Positions 1 through 9,959 of a stretch of 57,940 bases of DNA are shown here, one piece after another (within the stretch, counting starts at the first letter, position 1; the number at the start of each line of letters is the position of its first letter). Source of the stretch: a bacterium (GTDB lineage: Bacteria; Bacteroidota; Bacteroidia; Bacteroidales; Muribaculaceae); the NCBI GenBank assembly GCA_004563195.1, contig SFTJ01000019.1:1-57940 (forward strand), given 5' to 3'. The translations under genes and the position numbers were made by a program. Under the pieces are notes generated by a model. That model worked only from the letters and a program-made list of their open reading frames with translations, made no database searches and was not told the origin of the DNA.

Positions 1-87
1 CAAATCGTCGATACACGATGTTGAGCCCATCGTAAGAATCAATGCGCATGCCGCCAATGTTATTTTTTTAAGAAAATTCGATTTCAT
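1..87 (-). CDS. susD: SusD-like starch-binding lipoprotein, N-terminal fragment
   Basis: Only the first 29 codons are in the window; the gene runs off the left edge. It starts at the ATG whose complement is at 85-87, 18 nt after the susC stop, so the two are almost certainly cotranscribed. The visible peptide begins MKSNFLKKITLAA, a basic then hydrophobic signal sequence, and reaches a Cys in the context GSTSCIDDL. That resembles the lipidated start of B. thetaiotaomicron SusD, although the Leu usual at -3 of a lipobox is replaced by Ser. SusD-family proteins are outer-membrane surface lipoproteins that lid the SusC barrel and bind malto-oligosaccharides. The call rests on this short N terminus and on the position directly after susC. 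Confidence 0.85.
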   Translation of the reverse strand, partial: MKSNFLKKITLAACALILTMGSTSCIDDL

Positions 88-105
88 GATTCTTGATGTA
101 AAATT

Positions 106-3093
106 TTAGAAGTTAAGACTCAAACCAAACAAATATGTGGTTGAACGAGGATAAACACCACCATCCACACCTGTTGCACGTTCGGGATCGATACCGTCGT
201 ACTTGGTGATTACAAATGGGTTAGATACTGTAGCGTAGATACGTCCGCTCAAACCATGATATGTGCTGCCTCTGAAGAGGTTCTCAAATGAGTAACCGAG
301 GTTGATGTTGTCGCAGCGCAAGAATGTTGCATTGCGCACAAAGTAGTCGCTCATATAGTAGTTGGTTTTTCCTTGGAAACCAAGTGCCACTGCTTCTGAA
401 TAGGTGTTGTTGTATGCCGAGTTAGAGAATACACCCGACCACGATACGTTGGCCTTGTTGCTCAAGAAGTCATAGTACAAGTAGTTGTTGAAGCTTGCAC
501 GCAATGCAAAGCTCAAGTCCCATGCCTTCCACATAAACTTGCTGGTAAGACCCATTGTTACGTCGGCTGTCGGTTTCTTGTATACATACTTGTCGCTTTC
601 ATCTATACGACCGTTACCGTCGCGGTCTACAAACAGACCTTCGATTGGCTTGCCGGCTTCGTCGTATACTTGTTGATATACATAGAAGCTGTTTGCAGGA
701 TAGCCCACCTTGTTTACTTGCACCTTATTGGTCAAACCGGCCGAAATATCATCGCCTGTAAGTGCATAGTCGGCACCTGTTGTAAGTTTGGTAATCTTGT
801 TGTCGTTCCAAGTTACATTGTAGTTTACTTGCCATGTAAAGTCCTTGGTTACCACCGGACGTGCGTTAATCGATGCTTCTACACCATAGTTGCGAAGCGA
901 TCCGATGTTCTTAATCAAGTAGTTACCAAAGTTGGTACCTGCTGCCACCGATACCGAGCTGATAAGGTCGGTTGTCTCACGGTAGTAGTATTCCACGCTA
1001 CCATCGATGCGGCCCTTCAAGAAGCTCCAGTCGAGACCGGCATTGTAGGTGGTTGTCTTTTCCCACTTCAAGTCGCTGTTATATACTTCAGGACGTAGTG
1101 TGTAGTAAGTCTTGTTACCGATTGTGTATTGTGCATATTGGTTACTGGTCACATAGCGTGGCAAGTAGTAGAAGTCGTAACCGATGTTCTGCTGTCCGGT
1201 TACACCCCAACCCAAACGCAACTTCAATTCATCGAGTGCATTGCAGTTTCTCAAGAACTTTTCTTCGCTTATCTTCCATGCCAAACCTACTGCAGGGAAT
1301 TTGCCCCAACGGTTGTCCTTCGAGAAGCGCGATGAACCGTCGAAACGCATTGTTGCGGTGAGCAAGTAGCGATTGAGAAGTGTGTAGTTCAAACGTCCGA
1401 AGTACGATACCAATGTGTTGGTGTAGATGTGTTCGGTTTCCTTACGCAACGATGGCGATTTTGCCTCATTTGTGTATGGGTCCCAACCTTGTCCTTCGCT
1501 ATATTCTTTGCGATTGAAGTGCTGCTCTTCGGCTGCTATCAACACGTCGAGGTTGTTTACGCCAAATTCCTTGATATATTGTGCGTAGATGTTGCCTTGC
1601 AAGTTATACTTGTAAGATTGTTGTATGCCATTCCAGCCATAATAGTGGTTGCTGTATGAATATGGAGAAATTACTGTGGTCTGACGGCCTTCTGAATAGT
1701 CACCACCCACGTTAGCGTGGATATGAAGGTCTTCGAAACCATGCACCTTATAATCGAATTCGATGTTACCGATTGCCGATTGGCTCTTAGCTGTGTCGTC
1801 CTTGAGCTCGAGCAATGCTACCGGGTTTTGTGGTGTATTGGTGTTGGTAGCATACTTCCATGTCGGGTCGGCATAACCTGCCTTCACCGCGTTCTGCCAA
1901 TATCCGCCAAATTCGGTGATGTCAGAATATACGCTTTGCGTCGGGTCGGCGTTGATAGCTGCACCAAACACGCCTCCATCGGCATAACGGTTGTGAGCGT
2001 ACATGTATTTTGCGCTCAAGTTTACGTTCAAGTGGTTGTTAAGCATCGATGGCGAGAGATTCAATGCTGCTGTGAAGCGCTCGAAGCTCGATGTCTTTAC
2101 GATACCTTGCTCATCGGTGTAACCCAAGCTCACGCGATATGGCATGTGCTTTGTTGCTCCTGTGATGCTCACTTGGTGGTCGGTGCTGATGGCTGTGCGA
2201 TAGATAAGATCTTGCCAATCGGTGTTGGCTGTACCCAATCCCTTACCTTCTTGGCCAAGCACGTTCTTCACATAGTTGCGATATTCGTCGCCGCTCATTA
2301 CGTCATACTTCTTCGATACCTTACCGAACGACAAGTAGCCGTTGTACGATACTTTTGGCTTCGAACCTTGACGACCTTTCTTGGTGGTGATGATAATCAC
2401 ACCATTAGATGCACGTGAACCATAGATAGCTGTTGCCGATGCGTCCTTCAAGATAGTGAATGTCTCGATATCGGCAGGGTTTACCATCGAGAATCCATTG
2501 GCAAGACCCTTCACACCATTGTTATCCATTGCGAGTCCGTCGATTACGTAAAGAGGGTCGTTGTTTGCGGTCAACGACGATCCACCACGAATGCGCACTG
2601 TTGAGCTACCACCCGGGGTACCATCGTTGTTGGTTACCGACACACCTGCCACCTTACCAAGAAGCATATCTTGTGCTGTGGTGGTGATGCCCTTACTCAT
2701 ATCGTCGGGCTTGATGGCGGTTACCGAACCGGTTGCATCCGATTTCTTTACTTTTGCATAACCGATTACCACTGTTTCCTCAAGAAGGTTTACATCTTCT
2801 TCGAGTACTACAATCACGTTTGAGGCTGCCGTAACTTCCTTGCTCTTGTAGCCGATATACGACACTACAATCACTGAACCTTTTGGGGCCCTTAATGTGA
2901 AGTTACCGTCAAAATCGGTAGTTGTACCATTACCTGTGCCTTTTTGCATTACTGTGGCACTGATAATAGGTTCACCAGTCGCGTCTTTAACGTTACCCTG
3001 GACTTGTATCATGTCCTGAGCCATTACGTTAACCGACATTAAGATTGCCAACAGCATCGCTGCCAGAAATCTGTAGTTGAACTTTTGTCCCAT
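106..3093 (-). CDS. susC: SusC-like TonB-dependent starch oligosaccharide receptor
   Basis: The 995-residue protein has a signal peptide (about residues 1-25), a carboxypeptidase-regulatory-like Ig domain (about 28-110), a TonB plug with the SusC-type phrases YVIDG and KDASATAIYGSRA (about 130-245), and a long beta-barrel ending in an aromatic strand (LFGLSLNF). Length is close to B. thetaiotaomicron SusC (about 1000). It would import malto-oligosaccharides across the outer membrane with TonB energy. It sits between susB (85 nt upstream) and susD (18 nt downstream). The gene order susR/susA/susB/susC/susD supports starch as substrate. Receptor family assignment is certain; substrate is inferred from context. 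Confidence 0.93.
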   Translation of the reverse strand: MGQKFNYRFLAAMLLAILMSVNVMAQDMIQVQGNVKDATGEPIISATVMQKGTGNGTTTDFDGNFTLRAPKGSVIVVSYIGYKSKEVTAASNVIVVLEEDVNLLEETVVIGYAKVKKSDATGSVTAIKPDDMSKGITTTAQDMLLGKVAGVSVTNNDGTPGGSSTVRIRGGSSLTANNDPLYVIDGLAMDNNGVKGLANGFSMVNPADIETFTILKDASATAIYGSRASNGVIIITTKKGRQGSKPKVSYNGYLSFGKVSKKYDVMSGDEYRNYVKNVLGQEGKGLGTANTDWQDLIYRTAISTDHQVSITGATKHMPYRVSLGYTDEQGIVKTSSFERFTAALNLSPSMLNNHLNVNLSAKYMYAHNRYADGGVFGAAINADPTQSVYSDITEFGGYWQNAVKAGYADPTWKYATNTNTPQNPVALLELKDDTAKSQSAIGNIEFDYKVHGFEDLHIHANVGGDYSEGRQTTVISPYSYSNHYYGWNGIQQSYKYNLQGNIYAQYIKEFGVNNLDVLIAAEEQHFNRKEYSEGQGWDPYTNEAKSPSLRKETEHIYTNTLVSYFGRLNYTLLNRYLLTATMRFDGSSRFSKDNRWGKFPAVGLAWKISEEKFLRNCNALDELKLRLGWGVTGQQNIGYDFYYLPRYVTSNQYAQYTIGNKTYYTLRPEVYNSDLKWEKTTTYNAGLDWSFLKGRIDGSVEYYYRETTDLISSVSVAAGTNFGNYLIKNIGSLRNYGVEASINARPVVTKDFTWQVNYNVTWNDNKITKLTTGADYALTGDDISAGLTNKVQVNKVGYPANSFYVYQQVYDEAGKPIEGLFVDRDGNGRIDESDKYVYKKPTADVTMGLTSKFMWKAWDLSFALRASFNNYLYYDFLSNKANVSWSGVFSNSAYNNTYSEAVALGFQGKTNYYMSDYFVRNATFLRCDNINLGYSFENLFRGSTYHGLSGRIYATVSNPFVITKYDGIDPERATGVDGGVYPRSTTYLFGLSLNF

Positions 3094-3178
3094 GTTTTTA
3101 GGTAATTAAGTGTTTAAATTATTAATAATGAATTGTTGTTAATTGTCGTCTTTCATGCTCTTCGGTGAGCGCACTCTG

Positions 3179-5356
3179 TTATGGCTTTGCCACTATGCTT
3201 ATGGCATAGCCGCCGCCCGAGGCCGAGCGTAGAGTGAGCTTGCTCTTGCTTGTGATGGTTTTCTTCTCTATCACATAATCCTTGGGGTTCTTGTTCCATG
3301 AAGCTTCTTTGCCATCGCGATAGATGGTGGCTTCGTATTTTACTCCCGGTGTCAGGAAGTCGAACACCAACTTGCTTTCATGGCCGTTTTCGTCTACCGT
3401 ACTGCCCACAAACCAGTTTTCCGAATTCTTGTCCTTGCGTGCTATGGTAACGTAGTCGCCGGGCTCTGCTTCAAGGTAGCGGGTCTCTTGCCAGTCTACG
3501 GGCACATCTTTTATAAATTGGAATGCATCCATGTGTGCCTCATAGTTCTCGGGAAGGTCGGCTGCCATCTGCAGCGGGCTATACATTGTTACATATAGTG
3601 CCAACTGGCGAGCTATGGTAGAACGCACACGCGATGTGTTGCTCGGATTCACCTTCGAACAGTCGGTCTCGAAGATTCCCGGTGTGTAATCCATCGGGCC
3701 GCCCACCAAGCGGGTAAATGGCAAAATTGTGGTGTGGTCCACCGGATTGCCTCCGAACGACTCATATTCGGTGCCGCGTGCACTTTCGTTGCCTATCCAG
3801 TTGGGATAGGTGCGGCAGATGCCGGTTGGACGGGTTGCTTCATGCGCATTCACCATTATCTTATATTCTGCTGCCTTGGTGATGCAGTAGAGATAGTGAT
3901 TGTTCATCGATTGGCTGTAGTGATGGTCGCCACGTGGTATGATGTCGCCCACATATCCGCTCTTCACTGCGTGATAGCCGTTATCGGCCATAAACTGATA
4001 TGCCTTGTCGAGGTGACGCTCATAATTGGTTACCGATGACGATGTTTCGTGGTGCATTATCATTTCCACGCCCTTTGCCTTGGCGTATGAAGTGATTTCT
4101 TTCAAGTCGAAGTCGGGATACGGGGTTACAAAGTCGAATACATAGTCCTTCTGATGTCCGAACCAATCTTCCCATCCTTCGTTCCAGCCTTCCACAAGCA
4201 CTGCGTCAAATCCGTGCTCGGCGGCAAAGTCGATGTAGCGCTTCACATTGGCTGTGTTGGCTGCATGCTTGCCATTGGGCTTGGCGTTCTTATAATCGGT
4301 AATGCCGAGTTTCACCGAGGTAAATTCGTCGGTATATGCCCATGTGCTGCGGCCCACTATCATATCCCACCATACTCCCACATATTTTGTGGGCTTTATC
4401 CACGATGTGTCGGCAAATTTGCACGGCTCGTTTAGGTTGAGGGTGATGCGTGATGCCAAAATGTCGGCGCCGCTATTGCCCACTATCACTGTGCGCCATG
4501 GCGATACGCACGGGGTCTGCATAAAGCCCTTGTCGCCGCGCGCATCGGGTGTCAGCCACGATTCAAACACGCCGGCTGCCTCATCGTAGTTGAGGTGCAT
4601 GGTCGAGTAGTCGATACATGCTGCTTCGTGCAAGTTGATATAGATGTTATCATCGGTTTTCATCATCAGTGCGGTCTGAACGCACGACTTCGATGCCGGG
4701 GTCTGCGATGAGTTGGGTGCTATGGCCTCACTCATTCGCTTGCTTATCTCCGACAAGCGGGTGGTTTGATATTCATATTCCTGGGTATCATAGTCACCTG
4801 CTATCCACCATGCGGTGTGATCGCCTGTCATGGCAAACTGCGATTTTTCTTCGGCTATTACAAAGTAAGAAAGCTGTTTTTGCTCCGGAAATTCATATCT
4901 GAAACCCATTCCGTCGTCAAACACTCTGAAGCGAATCACCACCTTGCGATTGGTCACTTGCTGCAGCAGGGTCACTGCCATCTCATTATAATTATTGCGT
5001 ATTTGGCTCTCTTCGCCCCAAACCGGTGCCCACACTTCGTCGTGGCTGTCGGTCTTGGTGTCGATTATCGAAAAACCTGAGTAAAGATTTGCTTTCTGAT
5101 TGATTTTCTCTTCTTCACTTGCTGTGAAATTTGAAAACTCAAAATCGGTAGCCTTGCCGGGGGCATCCTTCTTTAATTGAAAGCCAAGTCGGCTGGGGGC
5201 TATTATCTGTCGACCCGCATACTCCATTTCATAAGTGGGTCGGCCCGAGGCATCTACACTGAAATTCAGTTTAACGCATCCACTCGGCGAACTGATTGTT
5301 GCCGCTTGCATCAACATTGCCGCAAATGCGCCAATTGCCGTTAATGTCAATCTCAT
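3179..5356 (-). CDS. susB: GH97 alpha-glucosidase, SusB type
   Basis: The 725-residue protein begins with a signal peptide (about residues 1-19), then an N-terminal beta-sandwich and a (beta/alpha)8 catalytic domain typical of GH97. Residues matching the inverting SusB enzyme are visible: E389 (VEGWN), E437 (HHETS), E506 (NAHEA), E524 (GNES, calcium region) and E530 (RGTEYE). The position that is an Asp nucleophile in retaining GH97 enzymes reads KSGYVG here, so it should be an inverting alpha-glucosidase that hydrolyses malto-oligosaccharides in the periplasm. It is probably first in the susBCD transcript, since a 630-nt gap and a terminator separate it from susA. Confidence 0.95.
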   Translation of the reverse strand: MRLTLTAIGAFAAMLMQAATISSPSGCVKLNFSVDASGRPTYEMEYAGRQIIAPSRLGFQLKKDAPGKATDFEFSNFTASEEEKINQKANLYSGFSIIDTKTDSHDEVWAPVWGEESQIRNNYNEMAVTLLQQVTNRKVVIRFRVFDDGMGFRYEFPEQKQLSYFVIAEEKSQFAMTGDHTAWWIAGDYDTQEYEYQTTRLSEISKRMSEAIAPNSSQTPASKSCVQTALMMKTDDNIYINLHEAACIDYSTMHLNYDEAAGVFESWLTPDARGDKGFMQTPCVSPWRTVIVGNSGADILASRITLNLNEPCKFADTSWIKPTKYVGVWWDMIVGRSTWAYTDEFTSVKLGITDYKNAKPNGKHAANTANVKRYIDFAAEHGFDAVLVEGWNEGWEDWFGHQKDYVFDFVTPYPDFDLKEITSYAKAKGVEMIMHHETSSSVTNYERHLDKAYQFMADNGYHAVKSGYVGDIIPRGDHHYSQSMNNHYLYCITKAAEYKIMVNAHEATRPTGICRTYPNWIGNESARGTEYESFGGNPVDHTTILPFTRLVGGPMDYTPGIFETDCSKVNPSNTSRVRSTIARQLALYVTMYSPLQMAADLPENYEAHMDAFQFIKDVPVDWQETRYLEAEPGDYVTIARKDKNSENWFVGSTVDENGHESKLVFDFLTPGVKYEATIYRDGKEASWNKNPKDYVIEKKTITSKSKLTLRSASGGGYAISIVAKP

Positions 5357-5986
5357 CTGTAAGTCTTGTTTTAAGTTTAGTTTTGTATATGTTTCCTTTT
5401 TGTGTATTGCGTATCTTTTGTGTCGACAGTGTTTGCGCTATTTCGCATCGTCATTCTGCTGTTCACAATAACACAAATACAAATTTACACCACTATTTGC
5501 AATTTTTAGCGCCCACTAAAAAAAATATAAATAAATATAAGCATTTTATAACAGTTATCTCATTGATTTTCTGCACTTTGACCACTACACTATGACTATA
5601 AAAATATAAAACAATAATAACACCCCACCCCCGCTCTAAACCCTCTGTAGGGCATTATCGCGCATTGCGCAAGTCCCACGATTTGCTTCTTTTATCCACC
5701 CCCGGCACTCGGCGTCGGCAGCCTCCTTAGCATGCCGAATTCCACTATTCTCCATCCATCTCTCCGGGCTCGGAAATACATCTCATATTCTCACCATATA
5801 TCAACAGAAAAGCACAGCTTCACAGCTATGCTTTCCCGAAAAGACATTTTTTCTTAATAACCAAAACTAATAGTACATTTTACTATTTGCAATCATAAAT
5901 AATTGTCTTCACTAACTATTCAATACCTTACAATCTAACTATTTACCTTAAAAAATCACATTCCAAACCCAAAAAACTAACCTATT
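5357..5986. other. susA-susB intergenic region (630 nt), no gene seen
   Basis: I see no credible coding sequence. The half next to susB is A/T-rich and carries a TAnnTTTG-like -7 element on the minus strand (TAAATTTG, 5480-5487) without a good -33 box at 19-21 nt, as could be expected of an activator-dependent promoter. The half next to susA holds the susA terminator (5809-5834) and a GC-richer stretch (about 5620-5740) containing a short dyad, TCGGCA/TGCCGA. In B. thetaiotaomicron susA and susB-G are separate SusR-dependent transcripts, and this arrangement fits that. Confidence 0.6.
5809..5834 (-). terminator. Probable susA terminator
   Basis: Arms 5809-5819 and 5824-5834 form an 11-bp stem with one G-U wobble and a 4-nt loop. 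On the minus strand it is followed by TTTTCTG. It lies about 150 nt after the susA stop and before susB, so it would separate the two transcripts. The U-tract is short. Confidence 0.55.
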
Positions 5987-7864
5987 TTATTTACTGAAAT
6001 CAAGTACCAATATCTGTCGAGGGGCAAGTGTCATGTTTGCGCTTATTTCCACCTGCTTGCCTGTGATTACATCATAGGCGCTGTGTGCCGGTAGAACCTC
6101 ATTATAGATATCAGTGAACGACTCTACAGTAGTTTCCTGCGCATTTCCGTTCATTATCACAGTCACCACTTCGTCGTTATAGCGTCGCGAGTATACGTAT
6201 ACTCCGTTTTTCACCGCATATTGCTGTGTGCTGCCATAAGCCACTGCCTTCGAGCCTTTGCGCCACTGCAGCATTGTGCGGGTGAAGTCGTGATATTGCT
6301 TCTGCAATGCAGTGCGGCCGGCTTCTGTAAACGCATTGTTGCTGTCCTCGGCCGAAAAACCCGGGAAATTGCGGCGCACTGCCCAGTCGCCATCGCTCGT
6401 ATTTCCCACCATGCCCACTTCGTCGCCATAATATAGCTGAGGTATGCCTCGCATGGTCGACAAGAGTGTGAATGCTTGTTTATAACGATCTACATTGCCC
6501 TGAAGTTCATCGGTGCGCGTAAATCGGCTTGTATCGTGGTTGCCGAGCATTATCATCACATTATTCGGATTGGCATACACCATATCTTGTGTAAGGTGCT
6601 CATACACACGTGCCAAACCCTTGTCCCAATCGTTGGTCTCTTCATCGGCAAAATAGTTCAGTATATACATGAACGGGAAATCCATTACCGATGGCAGGTA
6701 GGAATTTTTCTTCGATAGCACGCAGTCCTTCTGCCAGTAGGCGCATCCCACTATGTTGTTTATCCAGGTCTCTCCCACCACGTTAAATCCGGGATACTCT
6801 TCCTCGAGTGCTTGGCACCATCGTGCCATCTGATCGAAGTCGTTATATGGATAGGTATCCTGGCGTATACCATCGATGTGCATATATTCTATCCACCATA
6901 TACTTGCTTGCACCAAGTAGTCCATCACCAAGGGGTTCTGCTGGTTCAAGTCGGGCATTGTCTGCACAAACCATCCGTCGGTGGTGTTGCCGTTGCCGTA
7001 TTTCGTTGCATACGGGCTGCTTGCCTCTGTGGTGCGATATGCTGTGGGCACGAATTGGCTGTTGTGGTGAAACCAATCGTCGGCAGGACGGTCGGCAAAG
7101 AGGAAGTTCTCGCTACCGCAGTGGTTAAACACCATATCGAGAATATACTTAATTCCTTTGCTGTGAGCAGCTTCGATAAACTGCTTGGTTTCCTCCATTG
7201 TGCCATAACGCGGGTCGGTGAGGTAATAATTGGTGATGGCATATCCGTGGAACGACTCCTTTGGCATATCGTTCTCGAGAATTGGTGTGGTCCAGATGGC
7301 TGTCACTCCCAAGTCGGCGAGATAGTCGAGATGCTGCTCCATTCCTGCCAAGTCGCCGCCATGACGGGTGCGCTTTCCTGTAGGGTCGCACTCGCTTTCC
7401 TTATACCCTGCCACCACATCGTTTGCCTTATTGCCGTTGGCAAAACGGTCGGGCATCAATAGGTAAACCACATCGCTCGAATCGAACGAACGAAATTTGC
7501 GTCCGTCGCGTTGCTTCAACTCGTAGGCTATCTTCTTCACAGTCTTCTTTCCGTTCTTCAGAACGATATTGAAGGTCTGTGGTTGGGCTTTTTCAAGTCC
7601 GAGATATAAAATCACATAATTCTTATTCTCCGGCTTAATGACCTTTGTCAATTCCACATCACTTGCTCCCTCGAGTGTCACATCATAAATGCCAAGTTGG
7701 TCGCCGTGCACCAACACTTGCAGTTGGCTGTTCTTCATTCCCGACCACCAAAACTCGGGATGTACGTGCTTCACTGCCACTTGCTTTGCGCTCTTTGCGC
7801 TCAGTTGCAAGCTGCTCAGCAACACACTGATTATTGCTATTGCTATGTAAATCGATTTGTTCAT
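5987..7864 (-). CDS. susA: GH13 alpha-amylase/neopullulanase, SusA type
   Basis: The 625-residue protein starts with a signal peptide (about 1-24). An N-terminal beta-sandwich of the cyclomaltodextrinase/neopullulanase kind (about 25-120) precedes a GH13 barrel. Catalytic residues are D336 (GIRQDTYPY, nucleophile), E365 (VVGETW, acid/base) and D444 (LGNHDTSRF). A small beta domain ends the protein. B. thetaiotaomicron SusA is a similar length (617) and is a periplasmic enzyme that shortens imported malto-oligosaccharides. The gene is divergent from susR and upstream of susB, as in the classical locus. Two -7-like elements lie upstream (TAATTTTG at 7911-7918 and TATTTTTG at 7952-7959), neither with a clear -33 box. 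Confidence 0.94.
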   Translation of the reverse strand: MNKSIYIAIAIISVLLSSLQLSAKSAKQVAVKHVHPEFWWSGMKNSQLQVLVHGDQLGIYDVTLEGASDVELTKVIKPENKNYVILYLGLEKAQPQTFNIVLKNGKKTVKKIAYELKQRDGRKFRSFDSSDVVYLLMPDRFANGNKANDVVAGYKESECDPTGKRTRHGGDLAGMEQHLDYLADLGVTAIWTTPILENDMPKESFHGYAITNYYLTDPRYGTMEETKQFIEAAHSKGIKYILDMVFNHCGSENFLFADRPADDWFHHNSQFVPTAYRTTEASSPYATKYGNGNTTDGWFVQTMPDLNQQNPLVMDYLVQASIWWIEYMHIDGIRQDTYPYNDFDQMARWCQALEEEYPGFNVVGETWINNIVGCAYWQKDCVLSKKNSYLPSVMDFPFMYILNYFADEETNDWDKGLARVYEHLTQDMVYANPNNVMIMLGNHDTSRFTRTDELQGNVDRYKQAFTLLSTMRGIPQLYYGDEVGMVGNTSDGDWAVRRNFPGFSAEDSNNAFTEAGRTALQKQYHDFTRTMLQWRKGSKAVAYGSTQQYAVKNGVYVYSRRYNDEVVTVIMNGNAQETTVESFTDIYNEVLPAHSAYDVITGKQVEISANMTLAPRQILVLDFSK

Positions 7865-8058
7865 TTCCGTTTGACTTTTAAGTTTATGTTATTTTGCGTT
7901 TTTCTCTTTGCAAAATTATCATATATAATACCAAAATAAAAAAGCACAAAGCAAAAATACAAACTTTATCACATCATACAGCGCTATAATTCAGCATATT
8001 ATCACTACAGAATCACAACAAAAATATAAACGATTTCAAAACATATATGCTTCCCAAA

Positions 8059-8090
8059 CTTGCTATTATCAAAAAAAAGTAATAACTTTG
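8059..8090 (+). promoter_or_regulatory. Promoter of susR
   Basis: CTTG at 8059-8062 and TAACTTTG at 8083-8090 are separated by 20 nt and match the Bacteroidota TTTG / TAnnTTTG promoter. Transcription would begin near 8097, about 36 nt before the chosen susR start. An in-frame ATG at 8088 would lie within the promoter, so it is rejected. Confidence 0.65.
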
Positions 8091-8132
8091 ACTAACCCAA
8101 AAAACACAAGCATATTAATTATTTTGATTAAC

Positions 8133-9752
8133 ATGAACCATCTGAAACTAATCGCAATATTTGTTTTCACTATTTTCTCAATAACGATAAACGCTGAAGT
8201 TATCAACGATAATGAAATAGCCCGATTGCTTGTCGAACTCGATGAAGTAATCGACGAGGGAGACAAATATCAGCACATACGCGCTCTTCAAGCCGACAGC
8301 CTCGTTAAACTTGCCGCGCGCCGCAAGGGCTCTGAGCGCATCAATCTCTATAAGGAAGCCTATGCCATTCACAGCCGCCTTCAATGCGACTCGGCTGTCA
8401 ACACCCTTCGACGACTGAGCAGCGTGCCCGAAGCCGACTCCGACGATAATCTTCGACATTATCTCGCCATATCTAATGGAGAGATTATGGGAATTATGGG
8501 ACTTTACAACGATGCCGAACAGTTGCTCAAAAACATCAATTCAGCCTCACTATCGCACGAAAACCGCTTGTTCTACTATCAGACGCTGCGTTCGGTCTAC
8601 GGATGGATGGCTGATTTTGCTCACGAAACACCCAGCTATGGTAAATATGTTACTCTCACCAATACCTTTCGCGACTCTATTATCGCCACCGAAACCGACA
8701 AAATTGCGCACGATATTGCTCTCGCCGACAAACTGATTGTCAACAACGAACCCGATGAAGCCATCAAACTCTTGCTCGACAATTTGGCTGATTCGCAGCA
8801 CGAGGAACGTATTTATCTCTATTTCAACCTCGCCGAAGCTTATCGCATTCTCGGCGACACCAAAAGTCAAACCTACTACTTGATTCTTACTTCTATCAGC
8901 GACCTTCGCTCGGGCGTGACCGAATATTTGGCGCTCCCAACTCTCGCCAATATCCTTTATAAAAACGGCGATATCGACCGCGCTTATAAATACCTCATCC
9001 GCTCGATGGACGATGCCAATTTCTGCGAAGCCAAACTCCGCACTATGGAGGTGTCGAATATTTTCCCCATCATCGACAAGGCTTACAAGCAGAAGGAACT
9101 CGAAAATCGCAAAGGCGTGCTCTTTTTCACCGCCATTCTGGTGGCTTTGGTGCTGGTGCTCCTCGCCGGTCTGTTCTTTATGCTTAAACAGAACAAAAAA
9201 CTCAGCCTCACCCGCCAGAAACTCGCCGACGCCAACAACGACCTCACGCGTGTAAATGACGAACTCAATGCAGCTAACAAAAATCTTATCAAAACCGACC
9301 GAATTAAGGAGGAATACATTGCTCGTTTCCTCGAGCGTTGCCGTTCTTACCTCGATGCTCTCGAAAACTATCGCCACAGCTTGCTCAAACTCGCTAAAAA
9401 CAATCAGCTCGACGCACTTATGCGTCAACTCAAGGACCACACGCATGTATCCGACGAGCAACAGCGCTTCTATCAAGACTTCGATAAGGCGTTTCTCGAC
9501 ATTCACCCCAATTTCGTGGAGAATTTCAACAATCTGCTCAAGGAGGAGGAACGAGTTTACCCAAAATCGGACTGCTCGCTCACTACCGAAATGCGCATTT
9601 TTGCTCTCATTCGCCTCGGCATTAACGATAGCAACAAGATTGCCCACTTCCTAAACTACTCTCTTGCAACCATTTACAACTACCGCAGCCGCATCACCAA
9701 CAAGTCGATTCACGACAAGGAAACATTTGCCGCACTGCTTATGGAATGTTGA
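8133..9752 (+). CDS. susR: SusR-type membrane-spanning transcriptional activator
   Basis: The ATG at 8133 gives 539 residues, close to the known SusR length, and begins with a signal/anchor (MNHLKLIAIFVFTIF). Residues about 30-325 are helical and TPR-like and would form a periplasmic maltose-sensing region. A strong transmembrane segment lies at about 328-352 (FTAILVALVLVLLAGLFFML), followed by a coiled coil. The C-terminal DUF6377-type region ends in a helix-turn-helix-like stretch (about 480-539, RIFALIRLGI...NYRSRI). SusR activates sus genes on maltose/starch. Its position divergent from susA supports the same role. Family assignment is by pattern recognition. Confidence 0.88.
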   Translation: MNHLKLIAIFVFTIFSITINAEVINDNEIARLLVELDEVIDEGDKYQHIRALQADSLVKLAARRKGSERINLYKEAYAIHSRLQCDSAVNTLRRLSSVPEADSDDNLRHYLAISNGEIMGIMGLYNDAEQLLKNINSASLSHENRLFYYQTLRSVYGWMADFAHETPSYGKYVTLTNTFRDSIIATETDKIAHDIALADKLIVNNEPDEAIKLLLDNLADSQHEERIYLYFNLAEAYRILGDTKSQTYYLILTSISDLRSGVTEYLALPTLANILYKNGDIDRAYKYLIRSMDDANFCEAKLRTMEVSNIFPIIDKAYKQKELENRKGVLFFTAILVALVLVLLAGLFFMLKQNKKLSLTRQKLADANNDLTRVNDELNAANKNLIKTDRIKEEYIARFLERCRSYLDALENYRHSLLKLAKNNQLDALMRQLKDHTHVSDEQQRFYQDFDKAFLDIHPNFVENFNNLLKEEERVYPKSDCSLTTEMRIFALIRLGINDSNKIAHFLNYSLATIYNYRSRITNKSIHDKETFAALLMEC

Positions 9753-9959
9753 TTTAAGCAAAAAGCTTGCACGTTTGTTGCTCTTTTCAAAAAATTTTTC
9801 TTTTCTTTGCACCCGTATTGGCTTTCAATACGGGCTATCGATGTTATGTTGTGCCACTATATAAAGTCATCAGGTTTACACCCCAATCACGCTGCTGTAG
9901 TCTACACCCACCGATGCCCTTCTGAGAGATAAATAACAAACTAAATACCGTTTTATAAA

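Noticed and set aside
8088..8132. Earlier ATG for susR
   Set aside because: It lies in the -7 box of the promoter and would put 15 extra residues before a complete signal/anchor sequence.
8550..9647. 365-codon open frame on the minus strand
   Set aside because: It is antisense to susR, whose protein shows clear domains; the product has no recognisable motif.
9812..9834. Terminator between susR and the sugar permease
   Set aside because: The 9-bp hairpin is real, but no T-run follows on either strand.
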